Assembly (NCBI GenBank): GCA_009823395.1
Contig: CM020505.1
Span: 2,241,629-2,305,628, forward strand
Direction of reading: 5' to 3'
DNA: 64,000 bases
From: Thamnaconus septentrionalis
Taxonomy: Eukaryota; Chordata; Actinopteri; Tetraodontiformes; Monacanthidae
Made by a program: the position numbers and the translations under genes. Numbering within the stretch: position 1 is the first letter of the stretch; each line of letters begins with the position of its first letter. A model generated the notes under the pieces. The model was not told the DNA's origin, did not search any database, and saw only the letters and a program-made list of their open reading frames with translations. This document shows positions 24,138-36,759 of this stretch, one piece after another.

Positions 24138-24929
24138 TCTAGCCAGTCACCTTCTTCCGTCAGTCTCAGTTTTCCCTGTTCCAAGCCAGCTACTTTGGAG
24201 TTTGCCTGTTACTCATTTATTTCTCATCTACTTCAGATTCCACTCGCCTGCCTAGCAGCCCACCCGCTTGCCTGCGCGCTACACTATATCTGCCTGCTAT
24301 CCCCACTCTCCTGAGCTGGGCACTCCAAGCCTCTTTGCCCCCCTTTGTGTTAAACTCCTTATTGTTGGTCAGTGTTTGCATTTGGCTCCGCCACTTCCCA
24401 CCTTGTGACCGAATGACCTCTTTCAGCTGCACATGAGCAAGTACGTATTTGTGTGGCAACGCAACTGCTTTGCAGAGGCAATGGCACAGCAGCACCAACT
24501 CAAACCTTGGCACAATAAAAGATATTTCACCGGCATCTTGTTAGTGTGTTGCCATAGTAACAGGCCTGCGTTTTCTGACTGAAGTGACAATAGAATGAAA
24601 ACTACTCTCATAATCATCAGCGAATCACAGGGTACTGCCAGGATGGAATTGCATTTATTTTACAGCAAGCTTACAAGCCTCCTGTTATTTTTGTTTTCAT
24701 GTTGCATGGAATCTCCAATGGAAGACGACAGTAATGAATGCATAAATACACATTGGGAAGTGATGCGCTCATTGTATAAATACAAGGCTGCTAAACAGTT
24801 TGGATCATTGTGTACAAACAGCAATGAGACATTCTCTAATTAAAGCGCTTATAAATAAGAGAAGAAGAACATTCACGCAGTAGAGAAGACAACGCTTGCT
24901 GAGGCGAAAGCCGTGCTGAAGGCTGTCAG
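24138..24929. other. Unique DNA, no gene seen
   Basis: Pyrimidine-rich for about 200 bp after the hAT-like element, giving short frames on both strands; the 98-codon reverse frame at 24217-24513 has no known relatives. Confidence 0.4.
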
Positions 24930-25130
24930 AATCCACACCAAATGAAAACATTCATCACTGCGTTGCTCCATGGTCTTCTATAATGAAGAGGCATTAATAA
25001 CACAATAGCCAACTTAAAGGCTCATTTTCCATTAATTCTTTCCCTTTGATACTGAAAAATTGTGAAGATGAAGAGAATGTCTTTGCTCAACGAGGAACTA
25101 CAGCTTGCTGCAAGTCTACTGTGTGTGCGA
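24930..25130. other. Candidate conserved non-coding block
   Basis: Repeat-free; contains AGGCATTAATAACACAATAG and TTTCCATTAATTC, that is, paired homeodomain-type ATTA cores. Texture evidence only. Confidence 0.3.
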
Positions 25131-26275
25131 TTATCGCAATGACTTGTCCTTTGTCCTTCTTCATTGTTATTTTCATGCGTTACAGCATACAGTATATTCA
25201 ACTGTGACGTATCCCCTCATTTAACATTAACAGTTCTCGCGCTCACGCTCCAAAATGTCCGTGTTTCTTCAGTATGAAGGTCGACATAACCCAACGCAAG
25301 GACGAAGGAAACCAAAACATCACACAAATGATACAAAAATAGTACGCCATTGGACTGTTGCAAGTTCGCAGTATCTTCGCCAAATACTCTTTACTAGGGT
25401 TTTCCACCATCAAAGTGTTTTACACTTCTTCCATTCACCCATTTACACTCACACACAGTGTTATTACAGCTGCCATGCAAGAAACCCGTTAAATTGAAGA
25501 CCCGTACGGACACAACATCAGTGTTGTATTGCGCTCCAGGTGTTTTGTTATAATTCAAGAGAGGTTAACTGGAAATGAACATGCTGAAAAGACTCATATC
25601 GCCCCCTAGTGTTGGGGAGGATGACACGCTCCCATGAATTAGATTTTCTCAGCTGCATGTATTGTATTCTGGGAGAGGGAGAGAAGTCCGATTAGACGAG
25701 AAAACCGAATTATGAGCATAGTTCGATTAAGCCCTGCATGTAAACGTAGTAGGTGACAAGCAAAACTGCAAAACAAGGAGTGAGAGGAATAATGAGGCCT
25801 CTTTTTTGTCTATTTTCTGCACGTCCAGATGAGAAATGCTCACCCAACATGTCTCACAAAATACATCCCTTGTTTTATTCAGCCTCCGTTTTTTGCCTTT
25901 GCTTCTTCCTGAATTAAGTTGGTTAGCAAGCTGCCGTACAGACGTGGAATTATTTGGTAAGTAGCTAAATCTTAAAAAATATGGAATGGCTAAGCGCTCG
26001 CTGTTTGACAGGAGTTTCAGAGTTATGAGAATTCAGATGGCAGGGTTTCAATCTGGCACTTTACTGATATTCAGATGGGCGCTGTTTTTTATGGTGTTAT
26101 TCATTTTCATAGTTGGGGACTTGAAATAAGCAACATGTTGGAGGAATGGTGTAAAAATCCTTGTATTTGCCTCATAGAAAGGTCCTCCTTATAAATTCAA
26201 ATAACGGTAGTTATCAGTATTCCATACATAAACCTTCATTCAGTGCGCATCAATTTCAGCATCTGGAGAAGCAAC
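25131..26275. other. Unique DNA with a possible old repeat
   Basis: At 25590-25755 the words CGCCCCCTAGTG and TCCGATTA/GCATGTAAACG are typical of fish TIR repeats; TCCGATTA with GCATGTAAA recurs at 28590-28630. I could not pair the ends of either candidate. Confidence 0.35.
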
Positions 26276-26338
26276 TATTTTTTTTTCCTTCTCCTCCTCC
26301 TCCTCTTCCTCCTTATTCTTCTTCTTTTTTATTCTTTC
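26276..26338. repeat. Polypyrimidine CTT/CTC tract
   Basis: About 60 bp almost purely C and T on the forward strand, mostly CTC and CTT triplets, giving a proline/serine-rich artefact frame. Confidence 0.85.
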
Positions 26339-26439
26339 TGGTGTGGCAAGGATATTGGGGTGCTCTTCTGAAGGATGAATCCGGGCCCCTCAAGAGGAAT
26401 TCAGCCAGGGGGTATAAGTGATATCTGTTTGATAGTAAT

Positions 26440-26740
26440 TCAGTCCGATTTTCCGAGCACAAGGTCACTCATTGTCAGCGTCTGACAGAAGCCCATTCAG
26501 AAGGACGAGATGAGCTCAGGGAGAATCATTCTGAGCCTGCAACTCTCCACTCATAATTATCTGGATAGCACAGGCCTGCGTGACATTGTCAAGGAATACT
26601 CGGGCTGTAATCTCTGCCTGGTTCTCCCGTAATGAATTAACGCCAGTGGTGGTGAAACAGCAATGCATCACAGGCGCAGAGAGATTTCATTTTAGAGAGT
26701 TATCAATGGTTTTATCAGGGGAAGGGCTTCAGCAACACTG
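26440..26740. other. Candidate conserved non-coding block
   Basis: About 300 bp of balanced, repeat-free sequence containing CTCATAATTATCTGG, CGTAATGAATTAACG and GCAATGCATCACAG. Notably without long A/T runs, unlike both neighbours. One of the better enhancer-like blocks here; untested. Confidence 0.4.
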
Positions 26741-27379
26741 ACTGCTTAAAGTGGAATCAAGTCGGCTACGTCTGATGAATAGTCAACCTTTCATTTCAAT
26801 CCACTGGACCACTTATGTATCCCCCCACGCATCTCTGATAGGGTTTAACATTTATGAATTATGATGTGTTCGTGGAGGATAATAAGACTTTAAGCTTGAA
26901 AAAAGACTTTGATGGTGTTTAAGGGTCTATCTATCTAATCTCAAGACTGTACAGAACACACTTTGAGTGTATGCACTACACATGGACCCATGCTGGGTTG
27001 TTTACGGCTACTGCAACTGCTGGCGACACTTTTGTTTGCTTTCTTCCAGAGATTCGCTATTGCTTAGAGTTGAACAGGGTTAAATCACAGCCCGGCAGGA
27101 TTTTATATATTTCCCCACAAAGTCGACAAACTAGGACTTATATACGTGCAACGCTGTTTGAGAATCTTTTACTGCAGGATCTGTGCTACACAATGGCAGC
27201 TCTGAAGAGACAACGTGTAGGAACAGACAGGCAGCGGAGGGACATTGGTCAACTTTTGAGCAAAGGTGCTTGAAAATGTTCAATATCCCCATTCTTGTGG
27301 AAAATGGCATGGGACTGCGGGTAAAGTGAATGTGGTTATTGGTGTGTGAAAGACAAAAAGGGAATTATGAAGTCTTTTG
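26741..27379. other. Unique DNA, no gene seen
   Basis: A forward 100-codon frame at 26971-27273 starts after an in-frame stop and matches no protein I know. No splice-site-bounded exon could be argued. Confidence 0.4.
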
Positions 27380-27700
27380 CCTCAGCTAAATAAATAACAA
27401 CCCTTTTAATTCTTCCCTGGGATTCTTATTTACTAATGGCTCATTAAAAGAACATTTTGCTTCAATTTTTCACCCTGTAAAATCAGGTCTTTCATTATTT
27501 AAACACGGAATGAAATGTCAAGATTAAGAATGTGACAGCAAGGGGCTCAAACGTGCTGTCAGCAGTGCATTATTGATGGCAGCCTTTTATTAGACTGACT
27601 GTGGCAGGTGCCTTTCTTCCATCCTTATTAAGGGACACAAAGAATAGCTTGCTGTTACAAATACTTCATGGGATGTTAGGTAAAATAAATGAAGGCTGGT
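27380..27700. other. Candidate conserved non-coding block
   Basis: Dense with ATTA/TTAA cores in a non-repetitive context (ATGGCTCATTAAAAG, CATTATTTAAACACGG, CAGTGCATTATTGATGG, CCTTTTATTAGACTG). No open frame of note. Called on texture alone. Confidence 0.4.
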
Positions 27701-28331
27701 TAAAACTGAAGCGCATGCAAAAGCAAAAAATTTTCCACACAAACAATTTCAGTGCATTAGATATTTGTTGATGTGACAGAGATGCCACATTTGCAGATCA
27801 TCCATTAAACATCAAGCAGAGCTTTGGAACAGGAGGGGGTGGAGTTATTAATTGCAGCGATGCCTTATGTGATTTTTAGGTTGTCGTCTTTAAAGTTTAG
27901 ATACACATCTGCTTTGGTTCTTTGTTCCACTGGCATTGAACCTAGAATAAGTAACACGTGTGACATTACTGTGAACAATCCATCTTTGAGGATTAGCAAC
28001 ACCCACTGGACAACCATATGTTGTATGGTATAGCCTTCCAACTTATATTTTTAAATACATTAAACAACTGAAATGTTAAGACTGTTGATTGTGTGGAAAA
28101 TAAATAGAAATGCATGCAGGAGGCAAGCAGTAGGCCAGAGGCTGCGACACTAAGAGGCAAACTCACGCTCACCGTGGCGCTCTTCTGTATGACTCGACAG
28201 CGGCGGGTTTTTTTTTTCTTTAAAAACACTATAAACACAAGAGCCATTGATGATCTAATTGTGTCAAGAGTAACACGTGCGCCAGGTACGAAGCGACGCC
28301 GTGGACAGGTGGTGTCGGAATACCCACCAGT
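27701..28331. other. Unique DNA, no gene seen
   Basis: T-tract at about 28206-28216; the 97-codon forward frame 28114-28407 reads into the retrocopy that follows and is not a gene. Confidence 0.4.
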
Positions 28332-28477
28332 TGAAAAGAGAGTCTTCGATGAACTGGCGACTTGTCCAGGGTGTCACCCTGCCTTCACCCTAAGACAGCT
28401 GGGATAGGCTCCAGCAGACCCCCGTGACCCTGAATAGGAATAAGCGGGTATAGAAGATGGATGGATGAAAAGAGAGT
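28332..28477 (+). mobile_element. Second young RTE/Rex3-type retrocopy with 12-bp target-site duplication
   Basis: The insert 28344-28465 matches 4366-4498 almost base for base through the shared body (one visible difference, CTTCACCC against CTTCGCCC) and ends in a GGATG tail. Perfect 12-bp duplications TGAAAAGAGAGT lie at 28332-28343 and 28466-28477. The 5' end falls within a few bases of that in the first copy. Confidence 0.85.
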
Positions 28478-29399
28478 ACCCCGCTGCCGAACGTCGCAGA
28501 GGCAGACAAACCTTAGATAAACACTCAGATTATCTGCTTGCCATGTAAACACAGTGTAACAACATGTACTGTGAGCCAATCATAATCCAAGTACAATAGT
28601 AGTCCGATTATCAGGAGTGCATGTAAATATACAGACTTTTATACTTTTACTAAATTCCTGCAGAGCTCAATCCACAGCCAATTTCTGATATATTATTCAT
28701 GTGGAAAGACGGTCAAGGGACACAACATTTGTAATTCAGTTGTGCAGATGACAAGGTCATTAACAAAGTTCATATGGTAATGTGTTGCCCTAAAAAGAAC
28801 CTGACAGACGGGTCGGTGGCGCCGTGGATGCTGACCCAGCAGGATGCTCGACAGGAGCTGGTAGTTGCATTAGTAAGGGAAATGTTAAACAGCAGTACAC
28901 ACACCACTCAATTTCACCACTTCGAAGTTGATTTCACATCTGTTTACATAACATTGTTTCTGCAAAAAGAAATGACGCGCTGCAGCATTGGGACAGTGTT
29001 TTTATTGCATTGTTACACTTCATTATTACTCCCAATTTACGAGGAACTTTTTAAAAAATATATGTATGTATGTATATATATATACATACATATATATGTT
29101 TTCAAACTCAGAAGGTGCTTTTACGTCTGCCGATTACAGAGACAAAAAGGTTTAATGTGAGGATGCTTCCTTGTTGTAAAATACAGGGAGATTGCAGCCC
29201 TGCTCCTGGATATTGATGATTACTCCCTTAAGTTACAGCTCTTGTTTCCTCGTGTCTTTCTCTCCCACCTGCGCTGATAGTAGCGCTTTGACAAATCTAA
29301 AGCAGTAGAGGGGCGACTGAAGAGCAGATACTGTGGTTAAGTGGATGTAACTTAACCTGCCGATGGAGAGCGGCCCTTTATTGTCGCACTTGAGCAACA
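28478..29399. other. Mostly unique DNA, no gene seen
   Basis: A self-complementary TATG/TA stretch sits at 29059-29097. The 128-codon forward frame 28774-29160 crosses it; no domain is recognisable. Confidence 0.4.
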
Positions 29400-29700
29400 A
29401 ATGAACATAAAATTTCCCTTTGGGTGTGGCCTTTAAATCAAGTACGCTGAGGTATCAAACCTCTTAAGACGGGTTTCACAAATGAGGATCTCAGATGTAA
29501 ATTCAGCTTTAGAATATTGCGCCATGAAAGCTTTTAAACTCACGCTCAATTTCATTCAATACATCTGGACTGATTTGTTGCCTCTAACTAGCACAGGCAA
29601 GCTTTGCGAGTATGAGGATTTTACAGCAAGCCCACAAAAATCAAATTCCATTAATTCCCGCTGTTGTGCCCAGTTAATCTAACGAAATGGGACTACAATG
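29400..29700. other. Candidate conserved non-coding block
   Basis: Repeat-free, including GGCCTTTAAATCAAGTAC, TTCCATTAATTCCCGC and CAGTTAATCTAACG. A forward 66-codon frame (29482-29682) carries no family signal. Texture evidence only. Confidence 0.35.
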
Positions 29701-30238
29701 AAAACAAATGGCTTTCTTCATTGGGTTAAAAATGAAATTCATTTAGATTATTCCCCCCTTCACAAGTATTTTATAATTTCTCTAAATTAGCCAACCGTCT
29801 GTGATTTTCCAAATAATGAGAATGTAAATCAAAGTTCAACCTACTGTTGCCTATGTTACATAAACTGGGCTGGAATTGTGTGATTTTAGAGAAAGTAAAC
29901 ATCCAATGTAATCAACAGGACATTTCATTTGACTAATGACAGACATGGTGTCAAACAGAACATTTGACAGCAAGAAAAAACATTTAAACGTTTTTTCCAG
30001 CTGCTGAGAAAATTGCCTCTAGCCACACAAAATTGCATTTAACCACAGTAAACGTCATTAGCGTAGTCTTTGATTGTGTATACACCTTTAGTGGTGACGT
30101 CTAGTGAATACTAATTACAAGGACCAGCTTTGTCAGATGTGACGTTAAAGCCTTCTTAATCCAGCCTTCCCTTTGACAAGCTTCACACAATTTATCCAAC
30201 AGGAGGGACTCTGAAATTGAGATTTGTTCATGAAACTG

Positions 30239-30259
30239 CACACACACACACACACACAC
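30239..30259. repeat. (CA)n microsatellite
   Basis: About ten CA units. Confidence 0.9.
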
Positions 30260-30363
30260 TGGAGATGAAGCTTCTTCTCACTAGCAAGTTTACCATCAAT
30301 AAGAAAATCAGTTTAAGTGAATCTGTTTTCAGTTTATAGGCAGGAATTTGAAATTAAATCAAT

Positions 30364-30390
30364 ATCATCATGATCATGAATCATGATGAT
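30364..30390. repeat. Perfect inverted repeat, 11-bp arms
   Basis: ATCATCATGAT, a 5-base loop CATGA, then ATCATGATGAT. Confidence 0.95.
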
Positions 30391-31267
30391 AAAGCCTTGC
30401 TTGTGAAGTAATGTATGGAAGAGAGAGTAACTAATCTAGAGAGTTCAATCAATTGTTCAGTTCTGATTGTCAAGAGTGGCCAGGACCGACTGACTGGCTC
30501 TGACTTGTTGGATTGAATGGCATCATGATGGCATTTTATATTCACAAAGAAGAAGAAGAGGAAGAAGGAGGAGGGGGAATGAGGGATGAAAAAGTCAGAC
30601 AGGCCAGCCAGGTTAAACCCAAACGGAACACTGGCTTCATGTGCTCCACCTTGGTATGGATCATGGACCGTGCTGAAGCAAGATATGTCTCCTTAAGTTA
30701 AGACTTCCCTTAGCAAACAGCTACAGTTTTTCGCAAAATAAAAGCAATATTTCTAAAATTTCAACAAAGTCCAAGTGCAATTTGCACCATTGATTGTTTC
30801 CAATGAATGGTGTGAAGCGTATGGATTGTTTAGACAGAAAAGACGGTATGATCAGTAGAAGTGGTAAAAGTCGGTGGAAACAAAAGAATGCAATTTGATA
30901 TTTTAGAAGGCTATAATAACAAACCGATACTGAACAGATGTCGGTGGTTGCCTACAATGTCAGAGCCATAATCTTTTGGAGACAACCACTGGACACAAAT
31001 TACAGTGATTGACTGAGCTGCATTGGTCCGTGACAGACCAGTCGTTATTAACAGGCTCTGTCAGGAAAGCCGAAATATAGGGAGAGTGTCCTCCAAATAA
31101 AAACAGCTGCATCAGTCATTTCACCAAATGCCCCAGAATGACATTCAGTGCAATGTTCATGCTTTCAGGCGGTAAAGATTGTTCATCCAAAACTTTCAAA
31201 ATGCTTTCAGAGCTAGGGAAAAAAAAACACACACAATACAACCCTAATTTGCATGTCTATTTTTATT

Positions 31268-31296
31268 ATTGTTGCTGTTGTTGTTGTTGTTGTTGT
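31268..31296. repeat. (TTG)n microsatellite
   Basis: Trinucleotide repeat with one interruption near its start. Confidence 0.9.
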
Positions 31297-33913
31297 CAGT
31301 AGTAGAAGTAGTTTGAACGATAATCATAAACAAAAATAATTCAATTTGAGGCAATGCCTCTCTGATATGTCTTCAACATTCCCAAATGAAGAGCACGCTG
31401 GAACCCCAAATAGATCATTTTGAATGATAATATAAAGATGTCACTTAAAACTGAGTAAAAGTGTCCAGTCATGTTAATTTATATCACATGTATTTGGAAT
31501 GTTGCAGAATGTCATTGAGGTTTAGACTCTACTGGCAGGAATCTGCTACTGATTTTCAGTCTGAGTATTAGATCGCCGCAAATGCGATGTACATGTTGTA
31601 ATGCAAAATGGAAGAGTGTCTCATGAACACATTTCAACTTTCATTTCTGAATTATATGTAGAAGACAGTGAAATAAAAAAGAAGGCCACCATGCCTGAAC
31701 ACATGGACGCGCTGTGTTCCAGTTCAACCAGGTTTTCCTTGATCAGGACACATTTTGTCGCCTAGTAGACATCTGGGCTATTTTGTTTTTCTTTCACGGA
31801 ATCTGGACTGAATGATGAAAGGCATGCCTAAGCCGTATCAACTCTGCACATACTCTGTACAAACACCACACAAAGGCACACAACCTATCAGCTCCTACGC
31901 ACATTTACATCTGAGCGATGTCTGTCTGAGCAATCCGACGTTTCATTTTGCGGAGGAATTTGTCATCCATTCAGGGTTTGACATGTATTTATGGTACATC
32001 CTGCGCCGTATAAATCAAAACTAAATGATGAAAGAATGCAAGACCACGGATAATGTCCTCAGTGAATTCGGAGCGGGAAGAGAAGAGACGGTATGAAATC
32101 AGTGGCATGAATAGTGGCAACAAATAAACAATAATATGGAAACACGATGGGTTTAAACAGAACAGGTTACATAGAGGAGTCCCTTTATCAACAATGCCCT
32201 TTGTTAATATAAAATGTGGTGTGGTGGTGAGTTTGTTAACAAGATTTCCAAATGAGATGATGGATTTATTGTTTTATCGACAATTAACCAGTTTCAGTGA
32301 AAAAGCTCCTGATACACCAGTGGAAATACGTTCCCACTCTCACCTGTGGTGCCAAACTTTGCAAAGTGACCAAAAGAATGAAGTCAAGTTACATCTTCTA
32401 AATCTAGAGACACTGAATCCCACAAATCAACTTTTTTTTTTGAACGCCTCAAACTTTCTTGCCAGGCCCTGAAGAAAGGGACGCTTATTCATACACCAAA
32501 GTATGCAGACACACACACGCAGACGCACACACACACAACCCTCACACTGAGAAAGGGGTGTTGTGTAGGGAAGGTTATTCCATGTAATAACCTGAAAGCC
32601 ACACATACTTCACATATCAGCAACAACAAAGTACCTTTAATCTAGTTTGCCACTGTGGAACATAACTGTCTTTTATTAGTTTTAACAATCAAACTTTTTT
32701 CCCTTGAAAAACTTTTTGGTGAATTTTATCAAAACTGAGCGGAAAAACAACAACCCAGCGGAACTCAATCTTCACACCCATCTGGCAAACCTTAAAACTT
32801 TGACTGCAGGAGAGCATCCGTCAGCGGGATAAAACATTTAAATACTGGATTAAGACCAAATTAATCTTTTGAACAAAATAGGTTGCTTTAAAACCAGCAG
32901 GTGGCCTCCACAACACAAACAAACACACGGGCTTGGAGCAACAACGCAATCGAGATTTGATTCCTTGAAACTAATCTTCCTGCAAAAAGCAGACAATGTT
33001 TGGATTCACTCAGCAGTGTTCATGACATTACGTGGGGAAGAACTGTGGACTTGAACACTGCAGGGGCGCTGAAAAGAACATGGAACACCAAGGGGGTTAT
33101 TCATAAATTCTTATATTAAATATATACACCTGAACATAATCACCTCTGGCAGGCGGGAATGCAGGAGCATCTCATCACTTCCTCCCAGGTGAATCAGGAA
33201 GCTGCGGCAGTACTTAATGAATATGAAAAACTGGGCCAGCCTGCAGTTACAAGTTATTGTGTGTTCCAGTGTTAAACAAAACAGATTTGATTACAAAAGG
33301 AGTAACTACAATATTATGCACTTACATTTCATGTGTATTAAAAAAAAAAAAAAAAAATAAAGTCAAAGAAAATTAGCATAATGTTGATTGTGTAACGGGT
33401 TGAGCAAACTGAATAATTATTGTTCTGTGTTCTTGTGACTTTGGCCTTCTTTCTTGTTTTTTTTATGCGTTTTTCATTCAGAGTTTCCTTTTCACTTATC
33501 TTTGCAGATATTCACTCAGCAATGTGCAATTAGAAGTTTGTCTAGAATTTCAAGTACGTATAACATCAAATTTTTACTGTGTATTTTGACGGCACTTTCA
33601 TAAATTACAACCAAAGTTTGCAGAGTTGTGGGATCATAGTTTCTTTCACTTTCTTGGTTCTTTTCTTTGGTTTGTCAAATTCTGAACCTTATTCAAACTT
33701 TCCTAATAGTTACATTGGTACATGATGACAATTCTTTTCCCAACGATCAATTTTCTGTTGAAGAATGATCAAAAACATGTGCCGCTGCAATACTTCAATA
33801 AAGAACACAGTCATTTTTTTGTTGGAAGGTCACTCCGCATGTTTCATAATCATTGTTGGTTCCTAGAGTTACATCTCTTAGCCTTCACATATTATTTTCT
33901 TCGAATAACAATC
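31297..33913. other. AT-rich unique DNA, no gene seen
   Basis: CA-rich interrupted tract at 32507-32537 and A-tract at 33340-33356. Forward frames of 70 codons (31812-32024) and 92 codons (32194-32472) are in ordinary DNA and match nothing known to me. Confidence 0.4.
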
Positions 33914-34330
33914 CCATCTGTGAAGGTTCTCAGTTGTCCAGGTCAGTGCTATAATACTTTTATTAAGTTGAAGCAACTGTGCTGGTATCTGGAAGATGTT
34001 TCGCAAGTGCAGTGAGGATTGTCCCAATCTCTATGTTTGGTGAGACCGAACAACGCCTCCAAAAGTGCATGACCCAACACAGAAGGACAGGATTCAGCGG
34101 TGCACTTAAATTTGCAGGAGAAAGGCCGCTCCTCAGACTCAAACATCCACATCAGAGGGAGAGGCCTTGGACACTACCTCTCAGCAACATCCAATACAGA
34201 TTTGAGGACTCTCCCCAACAACTCGGGAGAAGAAAGCAGCCCACAGGATGCTCAGAATTACAACCTAAATGAGTTTCACTTTATCTGCAAGCATCCTTGC
34301 TGATGGGGTGAGTAACCCCTCTTGAGGTTC
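33914..34330 (+). pseudogene. Penelope-like element relic with GIY-YIG-type C-terminal domain
   Basis: Bases 34024-34095 translate to a stretch containing FGETEQRLQKCMTQHRR, the GET-x-L-x-K-x-M-x-QHRR pattern that I associate with the GIY-YIG endonuclease part of fish Penelope-like retroelements. A +1 frameshift near 34090 moves the continuation (DSAVHLNLQEKG, then a YLSATSN-like stretch to about 34200) into another frame. The upstream words TGAAGGTTCTCAGTTGTCCA and GGAAGATGTTTCGC also accompany this family in fish. No reverse-transcriptase part is visible, so it is a 5'-truncated, frameshifted fossil. The family name is from memory and should be tested. Confidence 0.6.
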
Positions 34331-36759
34331 ACCTCCAGGTTTTTGGTTCACCTTGGTGGTTAAATAGGTTGGATGAGAAGCGGCACATCTTTAAGATACC
34401 CTAACCAGTCCAGTTGCCTTTGGTTCATCTCCAAGTCATCCCAGAGTCATTAGCGTTTGAGAGCAACTCTCTGAAGATTTTCGTATTTACCTGTGCAGCA
34501 GAAAACAGCTCTCCTCAAATAAAAACAATAAATAAATAATTCTACCACAGTACAAATGTCAATGAGTCCTCTATTATTGATCACTCATTCAATCCTCTGT
34601 TCAATAATGCTTGTCTCCACCTTGCTGTCTGTTCTGCTGTGCTGTATTCAAATGTCATGATGCTCCACGCGGAGGAATATTGGAAAATAAAGCATAACAT
34701 ATTCAATCGTTATTCATTCCCCCCTCCCTGTCACTACGCAAAAACACCGTCTCGCATCAATTACTGACGTCACTTAGTATTGTCGTGTTTGTGTACTGGC
34801 TGTGGAGAGAAAAGGAACAAATATTTCTCTCACACATTTAAGTGGGGTAGGCACAAACTTACACCTACGTGGCCTTGGAGAAAGCAGCTTCTTTCATCGA
34901 AAGACATGTATTCTCAGCAGAATTTTTCTCTAATGTAAACTGCCTCAAACCCCATCAAATAACATAAATAATATATGAGACGTAAACCCCATCAATTTGT
35001 TATTGTCAGGAAAATCTTGAGCGCAGACGGCTTGTGTTTCTGTTTTTCTGCTTGGCCTTGGGCGCGTGTAAGCACAGTTGTAAGAGTTCCGTTGGATCCC
35101 CTTTCATTTCCAAGAGCGCGCACACTCATGCAGGATTTATTTACACTTTCTCCTCGCCATGCTATATATACAAAAGGATCGGTGTGTACATTCACTTTGC
35201 ATGGTACTGCTTTTCATAATCAAAAAAATAAATCATCCTCAAACTGGCACTTTTTCCATTTGGAGGTGTGTACCAATGGCAGATCCTTGGAATAACATGA
35301 AATTTGCATTAAAATCAAGGCTGGCTACAGGGGAAGATGGTGGTGTGCAGAAGCAGTGAGCATGCAACTGGGGGTGGGGGGGGCATGGTCAGTTGCTTTT
35401 CCTCGAACACTGTCAGGTTCATTCTATGCATTCCAAACACTCATGGTATGGACGCCAGGAATGCAGCAGCAACAGGGTTTCCTTTTGTGTTTTTTTTTTT
35501 ATATATTATTCTAGCTCTTCCACACATGGCAGGGTCTTTTCTTATTTGTCAGTGGCTAGAGAAGGATGTGCAGAGATGTGAAAATAAGCACAGTCCTCCC
35601 AGAGAGTATTCTCCGCACAGCTACCTGACCTTGAGGTGAGCTTATGCCTGACCAGTGTGCAAAGCAGCATGATTTATATTGGTCCAGACCCAGCTTCTGC
35701 TTTGACCAAAAAGCAATAGGCTCCGCACAGCTTCTCCTCATGAAAGATCAGCCGATGCTACTGAGTGAACACTGCAACGTGCCGGAAAACAAAAGATCTT
35801 GTTCAAGAGGACAACTACTACAGCAACTACTTCAGCTTTAAGCAAAGACCTGCAGAACAATGTCACCATACGACTCATCAAATTGTAACTGTTCATCTTA
35901 ATATTCAAAAATGTAATATTTTTGAGGGAAAAAAACAGACCAAAAAATGATAAATGTTACAATGGTAACAGCATGTAGCTCATTAAAGTAGTTTTATGGG
36001 GTTATTGAAAGTATTTGCTAATACATTGCTAAGCTCCCAGTTCTGTGCGTCATTAAAATTGTTTTAGATAATGCCCCAAGTACCGTGTCCTCTGCAAGGG
36101 GCTTTTTATGGTGGTTGACTCTATCAAGCAGATTGATGGAGCGTATTAGTACACAAAACTGTCTAAAACACAGGAAAACAAATTGTAAATGCAGCCACAA
36201 CCTGAGAATGTGCTCACAAGGGTGAAGAACACAAAGGTTCATTAGATTCAGGTTTATTACGAGTTCAAGTGGGCGAAAATGGGTAATTAAAAGCAATGAT
36301 GTTTTAAATGATTGCTTGATTCATATTAATTACTCAAATGATTGCAGATGTGGGTGTTCTAAAAGTCAAAAGATGGAGGATATTTAAACTCATAAAAAGA
36401 CTAATCTACATAATTCAGAGAAATGAGAGAGATCCTACAGAAGAACTTTAACTATACAGTTCTTGAGCCGATGTCTCTCTTAGCCTGAGGCACGAAGACT
36501 ATCACCAACTACGATGCTGCGTATAATCATTTGAATTTAAATGAATGAATAGAACCTGTTAATAGGACAATTGAAAGTGGCTTTCATTTTGAGTGGACGC
36601 CAATTCTCCTGCGTTTCACAGTTAAGCAATACCAGACCGTTAGATCATATCTAAACATTGTTAGTATTCCTTGACCTGTTAAGGAATGCTAGAATGACAC
36701 CTCTGCCATTTACTCCTACACCTGGTTGGCCTTGTATAGGACTATATCAACGTGGTTGA
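34331..36759. other. Unique DNA, no gene seen
   Basis: A G-rich spot (GGGGGTGGGGGGGG, about 35370-35383) and a T-tract near 35493 occur. Overlapping short frames at 34975-35841 on both strands show no domain. No repeat that I recognise. Confidence 0.4.

Larger units (their letters stand above)
29701..31267. other. AT-rich unique DNA, no gene seen
   Basis: Holds a CA microsatellite, a perfect palindrome and a purine-rich GAA/GGA tract (30547-30586), the last of which yields a poly-Glu artefact frame. Confidence 0.4.

Noticed and set aside
25590..28640. Possible shared TIR family between 25.6 and 28.6 kb (TCCGATTA with GCATGTAAA)
   Set aside because: Only one end of each could be seen and the similarity is short; kept as a note in the spacer entry, not called.
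28774..29160. 128-codon forward open frame
   Set aside because: It reads through a TATG/TA simple repeat and has no family signature.
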